NCBI RefSeq assembly: GCF_024539815.1
Contig: NZ_JAHHIU010000144.1
Span: 1 to 35,232, forward strand
DNA from: Streptomyces hayashii
GTDB lineage: Bacteria > Actinomycetota > Actinomycetes > Streptomycetales > Streptomycetaceae
Direction: 5' to 3'
Length of the DNA stretch: 35,232 bases
The notes under the pieces were generated by a model. That model made no database searches, had not been told where the DNA came from, and saw only the letters and a list, made by a program, of their open reading frames with translations. The stretch's first letter is position 1; every line of letters starts with the position of its first letter. Both the position numbers and the translations under genes were made by a program. Positions 15,614-23,852 of this stretch are shown one piece after another.

Positions 15614-16201
15614 ATGGCTCATGTGTCCGCGGCGGAGCGCCGTCCCCAGCTGATCAAGGCGGCCATCGGCCTCATGGCCAGGGAGGGCGTCGCGGCCGGC
15701 AGCACCCGTGCCATCGCCGCCGAGCTGGGCGTGGCGCAGGCCACCGTGCACTACACCTTCGGCACGAAGGAGGAGCTGTACCGGGCCGTCATGGAACAGC
15801 TCACGCACGACCTGGTCGACCAGGTGACACGGGCCGCGCCCACGGACGCGAGCTTCGAGGAATCCCTGGTCACCCTCGCCGAAGCGCTCTGGCGGACCGT
15901 GCTCGAACAGCCCGCCACGCACCAACTGCTCGCCGAGCTGAGCATGCTCGCCCTGCGTACGCCCCACCTGACGGAGGCTCTTCAGAGCCACTACGGCGAG
16001 GTCCTGGCGGTGACGACGAAGATGATCGACAAGGCCGCCGAACGCACCGGTCACCAGCTCGGCCGGCCCGCCGGGACGCTCGCGAGGTTCTTCCTGGCCG
16101 GCTTCGAGGGGCTGACGATGCAGCACCTCTCCCTGCCGGACGAGGAAGCCGAGAGCGTCTGTCTGCGGGCCCTGGTCTCGGCCGTCCTGGCCATGGCCTG
16201 A
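15614..16201 (+). CDS. TetR-family transcriptional regulator (195 aa)
   Basis: A one-component repressor. Residues ~8-58 form the TetR HTH: RRPQLIKAAIGLMAREGVAAGSTRAIAAELGVAQATVHYTFGTKEELYRAVMEQL, quoted here only as a region with recognition helix at QATVHYTFG. The rest is the helical ligand/dimer domain (LLAELSMLALRTPHLTEAL, LARFFLAGFEGLTMQHLSL). The ATG at 15614 follows a -10-like TAGGAT (15601-15606) by 7 nt with no ribosome binding site, so a leaderless mRNA is likely from that promoter. It is divergent from the MMPL exporter gene, the classic arrangement for control of an efflux pump by its substrate. Ligand unknown. Confidence 0.9.
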   Translation: MAHVSAAERRPQLIKAAIGLMAREGVAAGSTRAIAAELGVAQATVHYTFGTKEELYRAVMEQLTHDLVDQVTRAAPTDASFEESLVTLAEALWRTVLEQPATHQLLAELSMLALRTPHLTEALQSHYGEVLAVTTKMIDKAAERTGHQLGRPAGTLARFFLAGFEGLTMQHLSLPDEEAESVCLRALVSAVLAMA

Positions 16202-16226
16202 GGCGCTCCCGACCGCGACGCCGCAC

Positions 16227-16246
16227 CCCGGCCGCTTCGCGCCGGG
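16227..16246 (+). terminator. Weak hairpin after tetR
   Basis: CCCGGC (16227-16232) and GCCGGG (16241-16246) form a 6-bp stem with an 8-nt loop, 25 nt after the tetR stop. It is the only terminator-like structure there. Confidence 0.3.
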
Positions 16247-16419
16247 ACCCGGTGCGCGGGGAACGCCGGATCGCGTGACGGGACGTCAACTGCCCCGTTC
16301 TTGCGGCGAGTCAGGGGAGCGGGGGGCTCCGGCATCCTCGTCAGCGCCTACGGGGTGCCGAGAGGGATTTGCCGTGCGTTACTGGTGTCTGACGGGACCT
16401 TTGCCCTGCGGAGTCCGAC

Positions 16420-16463
16420 GTTCGTCTGCTCTTCACTTGGAGTGAGCCTCGGACTCGTAGGGT
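16420..16463 (+). promoter_or_regulatory. Possible PHO box and -10 before the phosphoesterase operon
   Basis: Two adjacent 11-nt units, GTTCGTCTGCT (16420-16430) and CTTCACTTGGA (16431-16441), each match 5 of 7 bases of the Streptomyces PhoP consensus GTTCACC. A -10-like TAGGGT follows at 16458-16463 without a clear -35, as in many PhoP-activated promoters. The second unit also overlaps a perfect inverted repeat TCACT-TGG-AGTGA (16433-16445), so another regulator could be responsible. The rest of 16202-16513 holds no gene that I can support. Confidence 0.4.
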
Positions 16464-16513
16464 TACGGCCGCCGCCGCCCCCCACCACCGTCGCTTCCGT
16501 CCGGAGGACAGTC

Positions 16514-17404
16514 ATGGCCGCCCTCAAGGCTCCCAAGCGCACCAGACGCCCCCTCGCCGCTCTCGCCGGCGCCGTCGCCCTCACCGCCACGTCGATCGGG
16601 GTGTGGGCCGCCACGGCCTCCACCGCTCAGGCCGCCACGCTTCCCGCCCCCGACCACATCGTGGTCGTGGTGATGGAGAACCACGCCTACTCACAGGTGA
16701 TCGGCAGCTCCAGCGCCCCCTACCTCAACAACACCCTCAAGGCCGGCGGAGCCGACCTCACCCAGTCCTTCGGCCTCACCCACCCCAGCGAGCCGAACTA
16801 CTACATGCTGTTCTCGGGCTCCAACCAGGGCCGCACCGACGACAGTTGCGTCTCCGTCGGCTCCCTCTCCAAGCCGAACCTGGCCTCGGAGCTGATCGCC
16901 GCGGGCAAGACGTGGGCGAGCTACAACGAGTCGCTGCCCAGCCAGGGTTCGACGACCTGCAGCAGCGGCAGCTACGCACAGAAGCACAACCCGTGGTTCG
17001 CCTTCTCCAACGTGCCGACGAACACCGCGAAGACGTTCGCGCAGTTCCCGACCGACTACACGACCCTGCCGAAGGCGTCCTTCGTCGTGCCGAACCTGTG
17101 CAGCGACATGCACGACTGCTCGGTGTCCACCGGCGACACCTGGATCAAGAACAACCTGGGCGCGTACGCCTCCTGGGCCAAGACCCACAACAGCATCCTC
17201 GCGGTCACCTTCGACGAGGACAACAAGCTGTCCGGCAACCGCATCCCCACCCTCTTCTACGGGGAGCACGTCACACCCGGCAGCTCCAGCTCCACCACCT
17301 ACAACCACTACAACGTGCTGCGCACGCTGGAGGACCTGGCCGGGCTGACCGCGCACGCGGGCAACGCCGCCTCGGCCTCCGACATCACCGGCATCTGGAA
17401 CTGA
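16514..17404 (+). CDS. Secreted phosphoesterase / acid phosphatase family protein (296 aa)
   Basis: An exported hydrolase of phosphate esters, of the phosphoesterase family (PF04185) that includes AcpA-type acid phosphatases and phospholipases C. The signal peptide is residues 1-40 (basic start, Ala-rich core, AQA cleavage). The mature start DHIVVVVMENHAYSQVIG has the metal-binding Glu55-Asn56. THPSEPNYYMLFSG contains Ser92 at the expected nucleophile position. AVTFDEDN (D234-D236) supplies late metal ligands. Several cysteines probably form disulfides. The ATG at 16514 has GGAGGA 5 nt upstream. The MFS gene starts 5 nt after the stop, so this is the first gene of a three-gene operon. The possible PHO box suggests induction by phosphate starvation. 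Confidence 0.88.
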   Translation: MAALKAPKRTRRPLAALAGAVALTATSIGVWAATASTAQAATLPAPDHIVVVVMENHAYSQVIGSSSAPYLNNTLKAGGADLTQSFGLTHPSEPNYYMLFSGSNQGRTDDSCVSVGSLSKPNLASELIAAGKTWASYNESLPSQGSTTCSSGSYAQKHNPWFAFSNVPTNTAKTFAQFPTDYTTLPKASFVVPNLCSDMHDCSVSTGDTWIKNNLGAYASWAKTHNSILAVTFDEDNKLSGNRIPTLFYGEHVTPGSSSSTTYNHYNVLRTLEDLAGLTAHAGNAASASDITGIWN

Positions 17405-17409
17405 CGCCG

Positions 17410-18648
17410 GTGTACCTCGCGGACTCCCGCCGCGCCGCGGCCGCCGTGCCCGCCACCGTGCTGGCCCTGGGAGCGGTCAGCCTGATCACGGACGTCTCCT
17501 CCGAGATGGTCACCGCCGTCCTGCCGCTGTACGTGATCACGGGCCTGGGTCTGTCGCCGCTGGGCTTCGGGCTCCTCGACGGCATCAACAACGGCGTCGG
17601 CGCGCTGGTGCGACTGGCCGGCGGCCACCTCGCCGACCGGGGAGGACGCCGGCACAAGGCGGTGGCGGGCCTCGGATACGGCCTGTCCGCGCTGTGCAAA
17701 CCCCTGCTGCTGCTCGCCCACAGCCTCCCGGTGATCAGCGCCGTGCTCGCGGCCGACCGCACCGGCAAGGGGCTGCGCACCGCCCCCAGGGACGCGATGA
17801 TCTCGCTGGCCACCGCGCCCGAGCACCGGGGGCGGGCGTTCGGGGTGCACCGCGCCATGGACACCACCGGCGCGCTGCTCGGCCCGCTCGCCGCCTTCGC
17901 CGTGCTGCGGGCCACCGTCGACGGTTACGACGCGGTCTTCGCGGTCAGCGGCTGCGTCGCCGCGCTCGGCGTCCTCGTGCTGGTGCTCTTCGTGCCCCGG
18001 CACGTCACCGCTGCGACGGCCGCGACCGCCGCACGGCAGCCCGAGCCGCGGCGACCGACGCTGCGCGACGCGCTCGGACTGCTGCGCCGTCCGCGACTGC
18101 GCCGGCTCACCGTGTGCGCCACCCTGCTCGGCCTGACCACCGTCAGCGACTCCTTCCTGTATCTGCTGCTGCAGCGCGACGCTGACCTGCCCGCCCACCT
18201 GTTCCCGCTGCTGCCGCTGGGCACCGCCGCCGTCTTTCTGACGCTGGCCGTCCCGGTGGGCGTCCTCGCCGACCGGGTCAGCCGCCGACGGCTCTTCCTG
18301 GCCGGTCACGGGGTCCTGCTCGCCGGCTACGGCCTCGTCCTGGGTCCCTGGCACGGCCTCCCGGCCGTGATCGCCGTCCTCGTGCTGCACGGCGCGTTCT
18401 ACGCGGCCACGGACGGCGTCCTCGCGGCCGCCACCGCCGGGGCCGTGCCGGCCCACCACCAGGGCGCGGGACAGGCGCTGGTCGGCACCGGACAGGCGCT
18501 GGCCCGCTTCGCCTGCTCGCTCGCCTTCGGCGCGGCCTGGAACCTGTGGGGCCCGCGCACGGCACTCGCCCTCACCGCGGCCGCGCTGGCGGTCAGCGCC
18601 GTCGTCGCCGCGTTCGTCCTGCGCGGCCCCGACGAGGTGCCCGCATGA
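17410..18648 (+). CDS. MFS transporter (412 aa)
   Basis: A cytoplasmic-membrane secondary transporter of the major facilitator superfamily with about 12 hydrophobic segments. The loop 2-3 motif GGHLADRGGRRHKA and the AADRTGKGLRTAPRDAMI segment are characteristic. The latter marks a group usually annotated only as MFS transporters. The central loop (~195-225) is basic and Pro/Arg-rich. GTG 17410 lies 5 nt after the phosphoesterase stop with no ribosome binding site of its own, so translation is probably coupled. The stop overlaps the next start (ATGA). Uptake of a product released by the phosphoesterase is one idea; export is equally possible. Confidence 0.88.
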   Translation: MYLADSRRAAAAVPATVLALGAVSLITDVSSEMVTAVLPLYVITGLGLSPLGFGLLDGINNGVGALVRLAGGHLADRGGRRHKAVAGLGYGLSALCKPLLLLAHSLPVISAVLAADRTGKGLRTAPRDAMISLATAPEHRGRAFGVHRAMDTTGALLGPLAAFAVLRATVDGYDAVFAVSGCVAALGVLVLVLFVPRHVTAATAATAARQPEPRRPTLRDALGLLRRPRLRRLTVCATLLGLTTVSDSFLYLLLQRDADLPAHLFPLLPLGTAAVFLTLAVPVGVLADRVSRRRLFLAGHGVLLAGYGLVLGPWHGLPAVIAVLVLHGAFYAATDGVLAAATAGAVPAHHQGAGQALVGTGQALARFACSLAFGAAWNLWGPRTALALTAAALAVSAVVAAFVLRGPDEVPA

Positions 18649-19667
18649 CCAGAACGACCCGCCTCCTGATCCTGCTGGCCGCCGTCCTGCTGCTGGGGAC
18701 CGTCGGCGCCGGGGCCGTGCTGCACGCCGCCCACCGGTCGGGGCTGCGCGACCAGCAGCAGGCGGACGGTCCGACCGTGCGGGCCGGAGCCGTCTCGCTG
18801 CTGCCGTCGGGCGGACGCCGGCTGCTGGTGCGCAACCTGGCCTGGGGCCCGCACCGCGACGAGATCGCCACGGTGCCCGCCGACCGGCCGCAGGGCCCGC
18901 GCACCGCGTCGGGCGTCAAGTGCCTGCGCTTCCACGCGGCGGCCGGCACCGGCATCTGCCTGCAGGCCGTGCACGGCGCGCTGCAGGACCGCTACCGGGC
19001 GGTGGTGCTCGACGCGCACCTGCGCGAACGGCACCGGTTCCCGGCGGCGGGCATCCCCACCCGGGCCCGCGTCTCGCCCTCCGGGCACCTGGTGGCCTGG
19101 ACGGTCTTCGTCAGCGGGGACTCCTACGCAGGCACGAACTTCTCCACCCGGACCGCCGTGGCCGACACCCGCACCTGGGCGATCGACGACAACCTGGAGA
19201 CCTTCCGCATCGTCAAGGACGGCCGCCCCTACGAGGCCGCCGACATCAACGTCTGGGGCGTCACCTTCGCCGACGACACCCGCTTCTACGCCACGCTCGC
19301 GACGGGCGGCCGGACCTACCTCGTCCGGGGCGACCTCACCGCACGCACCCTGACCACCGTCCACCGCAACGTGGAATGCCCCTCCCTCTCCCCGGACGGC
19401 ACGCGCGTCGCCTACAAGAAACGCGTGGCGGGCGCCTCGTCGGACGCGCCCTGGCGTCTGTACGTCCTGGATCTGCGCACGATGAGGGAGACGGCGACCG
19501 CCGAGCCGCGCAACGTCGACGACCAGGCCCTGTGGGCCGACGACTCCACCCTGGTCTACGCCCTCCCCGGCGACTACGGCTCGGACCTGTGGAGCGTGTC
19601 CGCCGACGGATCCGGAGCGCCCCGCCCGCTGATGGCCTCCGCGGTCGCCCCCGCCTACCTGGAGTGA
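18645..19667 (+). CDS. TolB-like beta-propeller protein, membrane-anchored (340 aa)
   Basis: Begins with an uncleaved anchor or signal peptide (LLILLAAVLLLGTVGAGAVL, residues ~7-27). Repeated beta-propeller blades of the PD40/TolB kind follow. The phrases ARVSPSGHLVAWTVF, VWGVTFADDTRFYATL, CPSLSPDGTRVAYKKR and QALWADDSTLVYALPGDYGSDLWSVSADG are successive blades. The propeller would face outside the membrane. No enzyme motif is seen. The ATG at 18645 overlaps the MFS stop by 4 bp and has GAGG upstream, so it is the third gene of the phosphoesterase operon. It may help as a scaffold or sensor for that system; its exact role is unknown. Confidence 0.85.
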   Translation: MTRTTRLLILLAAVLLLGTVGAGAVLHAAHRSGLRDQQQADGPTVRAGAVSLLPSGGRRLLVRNLAWGPHRDEIATVPADRPQGPRTASGVKCLRFHAAAGTGICLQAVHGALQDRYRAVVLDAHLRERHRFPAAGIPTRARVSPSGHLVAWTVFVSGDSYAGTNFSTRTAVADTRTWAIDDNLETFRIVKDGRPYEAADINVWGVTFADDTRFYATLATGGRTYLVRGDLTARTLTTVHRNVECPSLSPDGTRVAYKKRVAGASSDAPWRLYVLDLRTMRETATAEPRNVDDQALWADDSTLVYALPGDYGSDLWSVSADGSGAPRPLMASAVAPAYLE

Positions 19668-19687
19668 GGCGATCCGCCCGTGCCTCA
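19665..19687. terminator. Possible bidirectional hairpin built from two stop codons
   Basis: TGAGGC (19665-19670) and GCCTCA (19682-19687) pair across 11 nt. The first arm contains the stop of the TolB-like gene and the second contains the stop of the convergent gene. The stem is only 6 bp. Confidence 0.3.
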
Positions 19688-20212
19688 GGCGACGAGCGCC
19701 CGCCCCCGGCCGAGGCGGTCCAGGAGCCGGGCCCGGTGGAGGCCCGCCACGGGGGCGAGGAGATCGGGGTGGCGCAGCAGCGCCGCCGCGTCCAGGTCGC
19801 GGTCGTCGGGCGCGACCAGGCGCCTGAAGCCGGGCGGCGTCCCCGGGCCGTGGGCCCCTTCGGCGAGCGCGGCGACCGCCTCGACGGCAAGGTCCGCGTC
19901 GCCGAGCAGACAGGCCGCCCAGCTCGCCACCACCTCGTCCACCCAGGTCCGCCAGGCGTGGTCGGCAGCGGACAGGCCGTCGTCGGCGTCCGCGCCGCTG
20001 ACCCAGTCCAGGCGGCCCGAACCGCCCGGACCCGCCAGGCCGACCAGGGCGGCGTCCGTGGCGGTCGGATAACGCAGCCGGGCCGCGACCGTCGCCGCCT
20101 GCCGGGCCTGCGCCTCGCACAGCGCGCCGGCGAGCACACCGCCGCTCGCCGGGTAGGCCCGGGTCAGCCATTGCGCGGTGGCGGCGATGAGCGGGGAGAG
20201 GTCAGCGAACAA
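19685..20212 (-). CDS. Hypothetical cytoplasmic protein (175 aa, start uncertain)
   Basis: I do not recognise the family. The dependable part is an Ala/Leu-rich, mostly helical soluble protein: LIAATAQWLTRAYPASGG, ALCEAQARQAATVAARLRYPTATDAALVGLAG, then DHAWRTWVDEVVASWAACLLGD and a C-terminal helical region ending DRLGRGRALVA. There is no signal peptide or membrane helix. The start given is a TTG at 20212 with only a weak ribosome binding site. The same frame stays open to a GTG at 20581. That extension would translate the 60-bp-period repeat as two copies of RPLWLRTHV and a low-complexity stretch, so I judge it non-coding. It converges on the TolB-like gene. Confidence 0.6.
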   Translation of the reverse strand: MFADLSPLIAATAQWLTRAYPASGGVLAGALCEAQARQAATVAARLRYPTATDAALVGLAGPGGSGRLDWVSGADADDGLSAADHAWRTWVDEVVASWAACLLGDADLAVEAVAALAEGAHGPGTPPGFRRLVAPDDRDLDAAALLRHPDLLAPVAGLHRARLLDRLGRGRALVA

Positions 20213-20357
20213 GGCGGGCCGTCCGAGGTGTGCGGCAGCGAAGAGCGGCGAAGGGCGGTGCCGAAGGGGCAGCCGGGGGGCGGTGGGAAGAGAGCAGCGA
20301 GGCAGCGGAGGAAGGAAGGGGATCCCGAAAACCGTAGCCCGCCGCCCCCGCGGAGCG

Positions 20358-20443
20358 ACATGTGTCCTCAGCCACAGCGGCCGCTCGCCCGGCGCGGCCC
20401 GTGATCCCGGCGGAGGAACATGTGTCCTCAGCCACAGCGGCCG
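20358..20443. repeat. Two tandem copies of a 26-bp block, 60-bp period
   Basis: The identical 26-bp block lies at 20358-20383 and 20418-20443, and partial similarity continues through both 60-bp units (20341-20400, 20401-20460). Each block starts ACATGTGTCC and ends CAGCGGCCG. It is the main feature of the 20213-20660 gap between two minus-strand genes. On the plus strand each copy places an ATG 4-6 nt after a GGAG-type site, opening frames of 14 (20360-20404) and 31 codons (20420-20515) that share MCPQPQRP. Upstream, 20225-20330 is strikingly purine-rich on the plus strand. Function unknown: operator pair, duplicated leader or part of a dispersed repeat. Confidence 0.7.
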
Positions 20444-20660
20444 ACCCTCCGGCGCGGCGCCGGCCGCTGCACCGGGCCGAACCGTGCCGTGCCGTCCCGT
20501 GCCGGGAGGACCTGATCGCGGCGGCGGGCCGCCGGCGCCGACGCGGGAGCCGGTGAGCGTCCCGTGCTCGCCGGGCGTCACGGTCCGCTGCGACCGCCCC
20601 GCGCGTCGGATCGCCCCGGCGGGCGTCCCGACGCCGCGACCCGGCCTCGGACGAGCGCCG

Positions 20661-23642
20661 TCACCGCTGGGGCGCGTCCAGACCGGGCCCGGTGTCGGGG
20701 TCGGGGTTGAAGACCGGGTGGTAGCTCTCCGGCGGAGCGAGAGAGGCGGCGGGCAGTCCGCCGGTGTCGACGACGATCTGGTCCACGGTGATCGCCGGGT
20801 CCACCATGAACACCCGCAGGACGTGCTCGCCGGGTGCGCCGACCGTCACGGTCGCGGTCAGCTTCTCGACGCCCTCCTCGACGTTGCGCGCCCAGGCGTC
20901 ACCGCGGTTCCCGGTGGCGACGGCCTGCCCCGACAGGACCGTGGGCGGCTGGTCGTCCAGGGCCACGGCGAGCCGCCGCGCGCCACGCTCGTCGAGCGAG
21001 GGCAGCCGGAACACGGTGACGGGGAACGTCCCCGTGCTGCGGAAGCGCACCCGGTACCGCAACTCCGGTGAGCGGGCCGCGAAGTCGGCGGTGACCGGCT
21101 CCGCCGTCGACGGCCCCGCCTCCACGGCCGCCGTACGCCGGCCGAGCCCGCGCACCGTCCGCCAGTGCGCCCCGCCGCGCGCCACCCGGCGCTCGGTGTG
21201 CACGGCGTCGATCGACACCCAGCCGTCGGCCTCCACGAACCCGCGCGCCCGCCGACGCGCCCGCTCCCCGTCGTTCACCACCTTCAGGGGCACCTCGAAG
21301 CGCCGTTCGCCGCCGGTGACGACGAGCGTGACGTCGTGGGCGCCCTCCGGCGTCCGGGCCCAGTCGATCTCGACCCACACCCGCGTCTGCTCGGTGAGCG
21401 TTCCTCCCGCCGAACTCAGCCGGACCCAGGGGCGGTTCGCCTCCGCGGCCCAGGAGACGTCGAGGAAACCGGTGTTGAAGACGTCGACGAAGCGCCGGTC
21501 CCGGGCCGCCGAGGAGAAGGACAGCGGCCGCTGCGCGCCGGTCTCGTTGCCCTCGGCGGCGATCCCGAGACCGGAGGTCTGCTGCCGGGCGATCCTCGTG
21601 ACGGCGGGGCGGCCGGGCGCCTTGGGGATCTGCGCGGGGTAGGGGTTGATGTAGCCGTCCCATTTCCCGCCCGCCACCTCGGTGTTGTACCGCTTGGTGA
21701 GGGCCGCCTCCTGGGCGTGCGCGGCCTCGGCGAGGTCGGCGAAGCGGTTGGTCCCGGCGCCGCGTCCCTGGCGCACCGCGAGGGCGTTGCGGTCGGCCCA
21801 GTAGTACTTCAGGTTCATCAGGTAGGCGCCGTGCACCGGATACAGGAGCAGCTCGAAGTACGCGTCCTGGTAGGCGGCGGGGAGCTCGGCCCCCAGCGCC
21901 TGCGTCCGCGCCAGCAGCCGGTCGTAGGCGGCCATGCGACGTCCGGCCTCGTCCCCGTGGTGGACGACGGAGAAGACGTTCCGGTCGATGAACTCCGGCC
22001 GCCTCTCCGCCGCGAGGCGGTAGTACTCGGTGCGGATCGAGGCGATCTCACGCGCGTGGCGCAGGCCGAACTGCCGCCCGTACCACTGGGCGAGGAATCC
22101 CTCGACGTCGCCGGCGCCCCACCGGTCCACGTCCCAGGCCATGTCCATGGAGAAGGACAGGCCGGTCTCGATCGACTTGAGGTCTCCCACGTTGAAGATC
22201 CACACTCGGTCCGCGCCGTGTTCGTACACCCGCCTCAACTCTGTCCAGACTTTGGCGAGTTGAGTGGTGTCCAGCCACAGATAGCTGCGCGGGCGGCCCC
22301 AGTAGGAAAGGTGGTAGTAGATCCCGTTGCCGCCCGGGCGGGCGCGCTCCGCCTCGTTCGGCAGCTGGCGCATGTTGCCGTGGTTGTCGTCGGGCCAGAT
22401 CAGCGTCACGTCGTCGGGGACCCGGACGCCGGCGTTGTACAGGTCCAGCACCTCCTTGTAGGGGATGAAGATCTGCGGTTCGGCCGCCGCCCCGACCTCT
22501 TCGGCCAGGATCCGCCGCTGGTCGGCGATGATCTCGTTCATCACCGCCACCTTCTCCGGGATCGTGGTGGCGTTGCGCGTCTCCAGCGCGGAGTCGTGCA
22601 GGCCGCGCATGCCGATCGTCCAGCTGCTCTCGTAGGCCGCGTTCTGCCGGGCCCGCGCTCTCCAGTAGTCGGAGACGACGGCCGGGTTCACCGTGTAGTC
22701 GTAGACGGGCAGCGTGCCGTCCGCCCCCCGGTGCTCCTGCGCCCACGGCTCCCACTCGTGGACGCCGTTGCGCAGCAGGGCCTCCGGGTGGCTGGATCCC
22801 ACGACGATGCCGTACCGGTCGGCGAGCTCGGGGTTCTCCCGGTACTCGTTGAAGAAGTCGGAGTACGGATGCATGGCCGGCCACAGGTAGTTGGCCTTGA
22901 GGCGCAGCAGCAGCTCGAAGACGCGCCGATAGGTCTTCGGGCCGATGTTCTTGTCCGGCTCCTGGGTGCGGTGCGACCAAGTGGTCAGGTTCTCCTCGTC
23001 GTTGAGGAAGACGCCCCGGTAGCGGACCGACGGTTCACGGCGGGTGAGGGGGCCGGCCGGGACCGTGACGGAGTCCCGGCGTTCCACGGGCACGTCGGCC
23101 CACCAGTGCCAGGGCGACACACCGATGCGCTCCGAGGTGTCGTAGATCCCGTAGACAGTGCCGCGCCGGTCGCTGCCCGCGATCACCAGCGCGCGCTCCA
23201 CGCCGGGCGTCGGACGCTCCACCACCTGGGTCACGGACGCCTCCCAGCGCCCCCGCACCCGCGAGACGTCCAGCCGTCCCCGCGCGACCAGGCGGTCGAT
23301 GACCGGGCTCGCCCCGAGGGTCCCCACCATGACCAGTGCGACGGCCCGTTCCGGCAGGGTGTGCCGTGACCGGGGCCGCACCCCGCAGACCCGCTCCACA
23401 TCGGACAGGAGGTCGTCGGCCGCGCGGATCACGGCCGGGTCGTCGGCCGCGTCCACGAACACCTCGGCGGCGACGCCGTCCTTCACCAGGTCGAAGCCGG
23501 GCCGGAGGGTCTCCGGTGCGGCGCGGGCGGCCGCCGGCAGCGCCACCGGGAGCAGCGGGGCGAGTCCGGCGGCCGTCGCGCCCCGCAGGAAGGCCTTGCG
23601 GCTCCACGGCTGCGAGTGATCCTGCGGTGCGGCGTGCGACAT
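20661..23642 (-). CDS. Secreted alpha-glucuronidase, glycoside hydrolase family 115
   Basis: Members remove (4-O-methyl-)glucuronic acid side chains from xylan. At 993 aa the length is typical. The N-terminus is a Tat-like signal (SRKAFLRG, then a hydrophobic run to ~42) with RK rather than the usual RR. The N-terminal domain (~50-190) includes VIAGSDRRGTVYGIYDTSERIGVSPWHWWADVPV. The catalytic barrel (~205-560) has SVRYRGVFLNDEENL, FELLLRLKANYLWPAMHP and VTLIWPDDNHGNMRQLP. A helical region (~560-690) and C-terminal beta-sandwich domains (~700-980) complete the family layout. The ATG at 23642 has GGAG just upstream. A LacI-type palindrome overlaps its promoter. It is divergent from the SCO6745-family gene and not in an operon. 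Confidence 0.93.
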   Translation of the reverse strand: MSHAAPQDHSQPWSRKAFLRGATAAGLAPLLPVALPAAARAAPETLRPGFDLVKDGVAAEVFVDAADDPAVIRAADDLLSDVERVCGVRPRSRHTLPERAVALVMVGTLGASPVIDRLVARGRLDVSRVRGRWEASVTQVVERPTPGVERALVIAGSDRRGTVYGIYDTSERIGVSPWHWWADVPVERRDSVTVPAGPLTRREPSVRYRGVFLNDEENLTTWSHRTQEPDKNIGPKTYRRVFELLLRLKANYLWPAMHPYSDFFNEYRENPELADRYGIVVGSSHPEALLRNGVHEWEPWAQEHRGADGTLPVYDYTVNPAVVSDYWRARARQNAAYESSWTIGMRGLHDSALETRNATTIPEKVAVMNEIIADQRRILAEEVGAAAEPQIFIPYKEVLDLYNAGVRVPDDVTLIWPDDNHGNMRQLPNEAERARPGGNGIYYHLSYWGRPRSYLWLDTTQLAKVWTELRRVYEHGADRVWIFNVGDLKSIETGLSFSMDMAWDVDRWGAGDVEGFLAQWYGRQFGLRHAREIASIRTEYYRLAAERRPEFIDRNVFSVVHHGDEAGRRMAAYDRLLARTQALGAELPAAYQDAYFELLLYPVHGAYLMNLKYYWADRNALAVRQGRGAGTNRFADLAEAAHAQEAALTKRYNTEVAGGKWDGYINPYPAQIPKAPGRPAVTRIARQQTSGLGIAAEGNETGAQRPLSFSSAARDRRFVDVFNTGFLDVSWAAEANRPWVRLSSAGGTLTEQTRVWVEIDWARTPEGAHDVTLVVTGGERRFEVPLKVVNDGERARRRARGFVEADGWVSIDAVHTERRVARGGAHWRTVRGLGRRTAAVEAGPSTAEPVTADFAARSPELRYRVRFRSTGTFPVTVFRLPSLDERGARRLAVALDDQPPTVLSGQAVATGNRGDAWARNVEEGVEKLTATVTVGAPGEHVLRVFMVDPAITVDQIVVDTGGLPAASLAPPESYHPVFNPDPDTGPGLDAPQR

Positions 23643-23672
23643 GGAAGCTCCTGACCAGGCGATGGCATGACC

Positions 23673-23690
23673 ATGCTAGAAAGCGCTTTC
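23673..23690 (-). promoter_or_regulatory. LacI-type operator at the GH115 promoter
   Basis: GAAAGCGCTTTC (23679-23690) is a perfect 12-bp palindrome of the type bound by LacI-family sugar regulators. It abuts a -10-like TAGCAT on the minus strand (complement of 23673-23678), ~30 nt from the ATG, between where -35 and -10 contacts would be. No lacI-type gene is in the window, so the repressor must be encoded elsewhere. Confidence 0.55.
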
Positions 23691-23852
23691 CCCGCACCTT
23701 AGGACACCCCGGCCCGGGCGTCCACAGCCGCGCGTCCGCCGTCGCGCCGTGGAGACCCGTGTGACGGCGGGGTTGTTATGACCGCTGTCATGACGGATGC
23801 TGCGTGACGGCGCTCGCCGCCGCCGAGGACGACGAACCGGGAGGGCCGGGAG

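Noticed and set aside
20213..20581. N-terminal extension of the unknown gene at 19685-20212
   Set aside because: It would translate the tandem repeat and low-complexity sequence; composition differs from the downstream coding part and there is no ribosome binding site at 20581.
21165..23369. Long plus-strand frame opposite the GH115 gene
   Set aside because: Composition typical of antisense in high-G+C DNA, with no recognisable domain.
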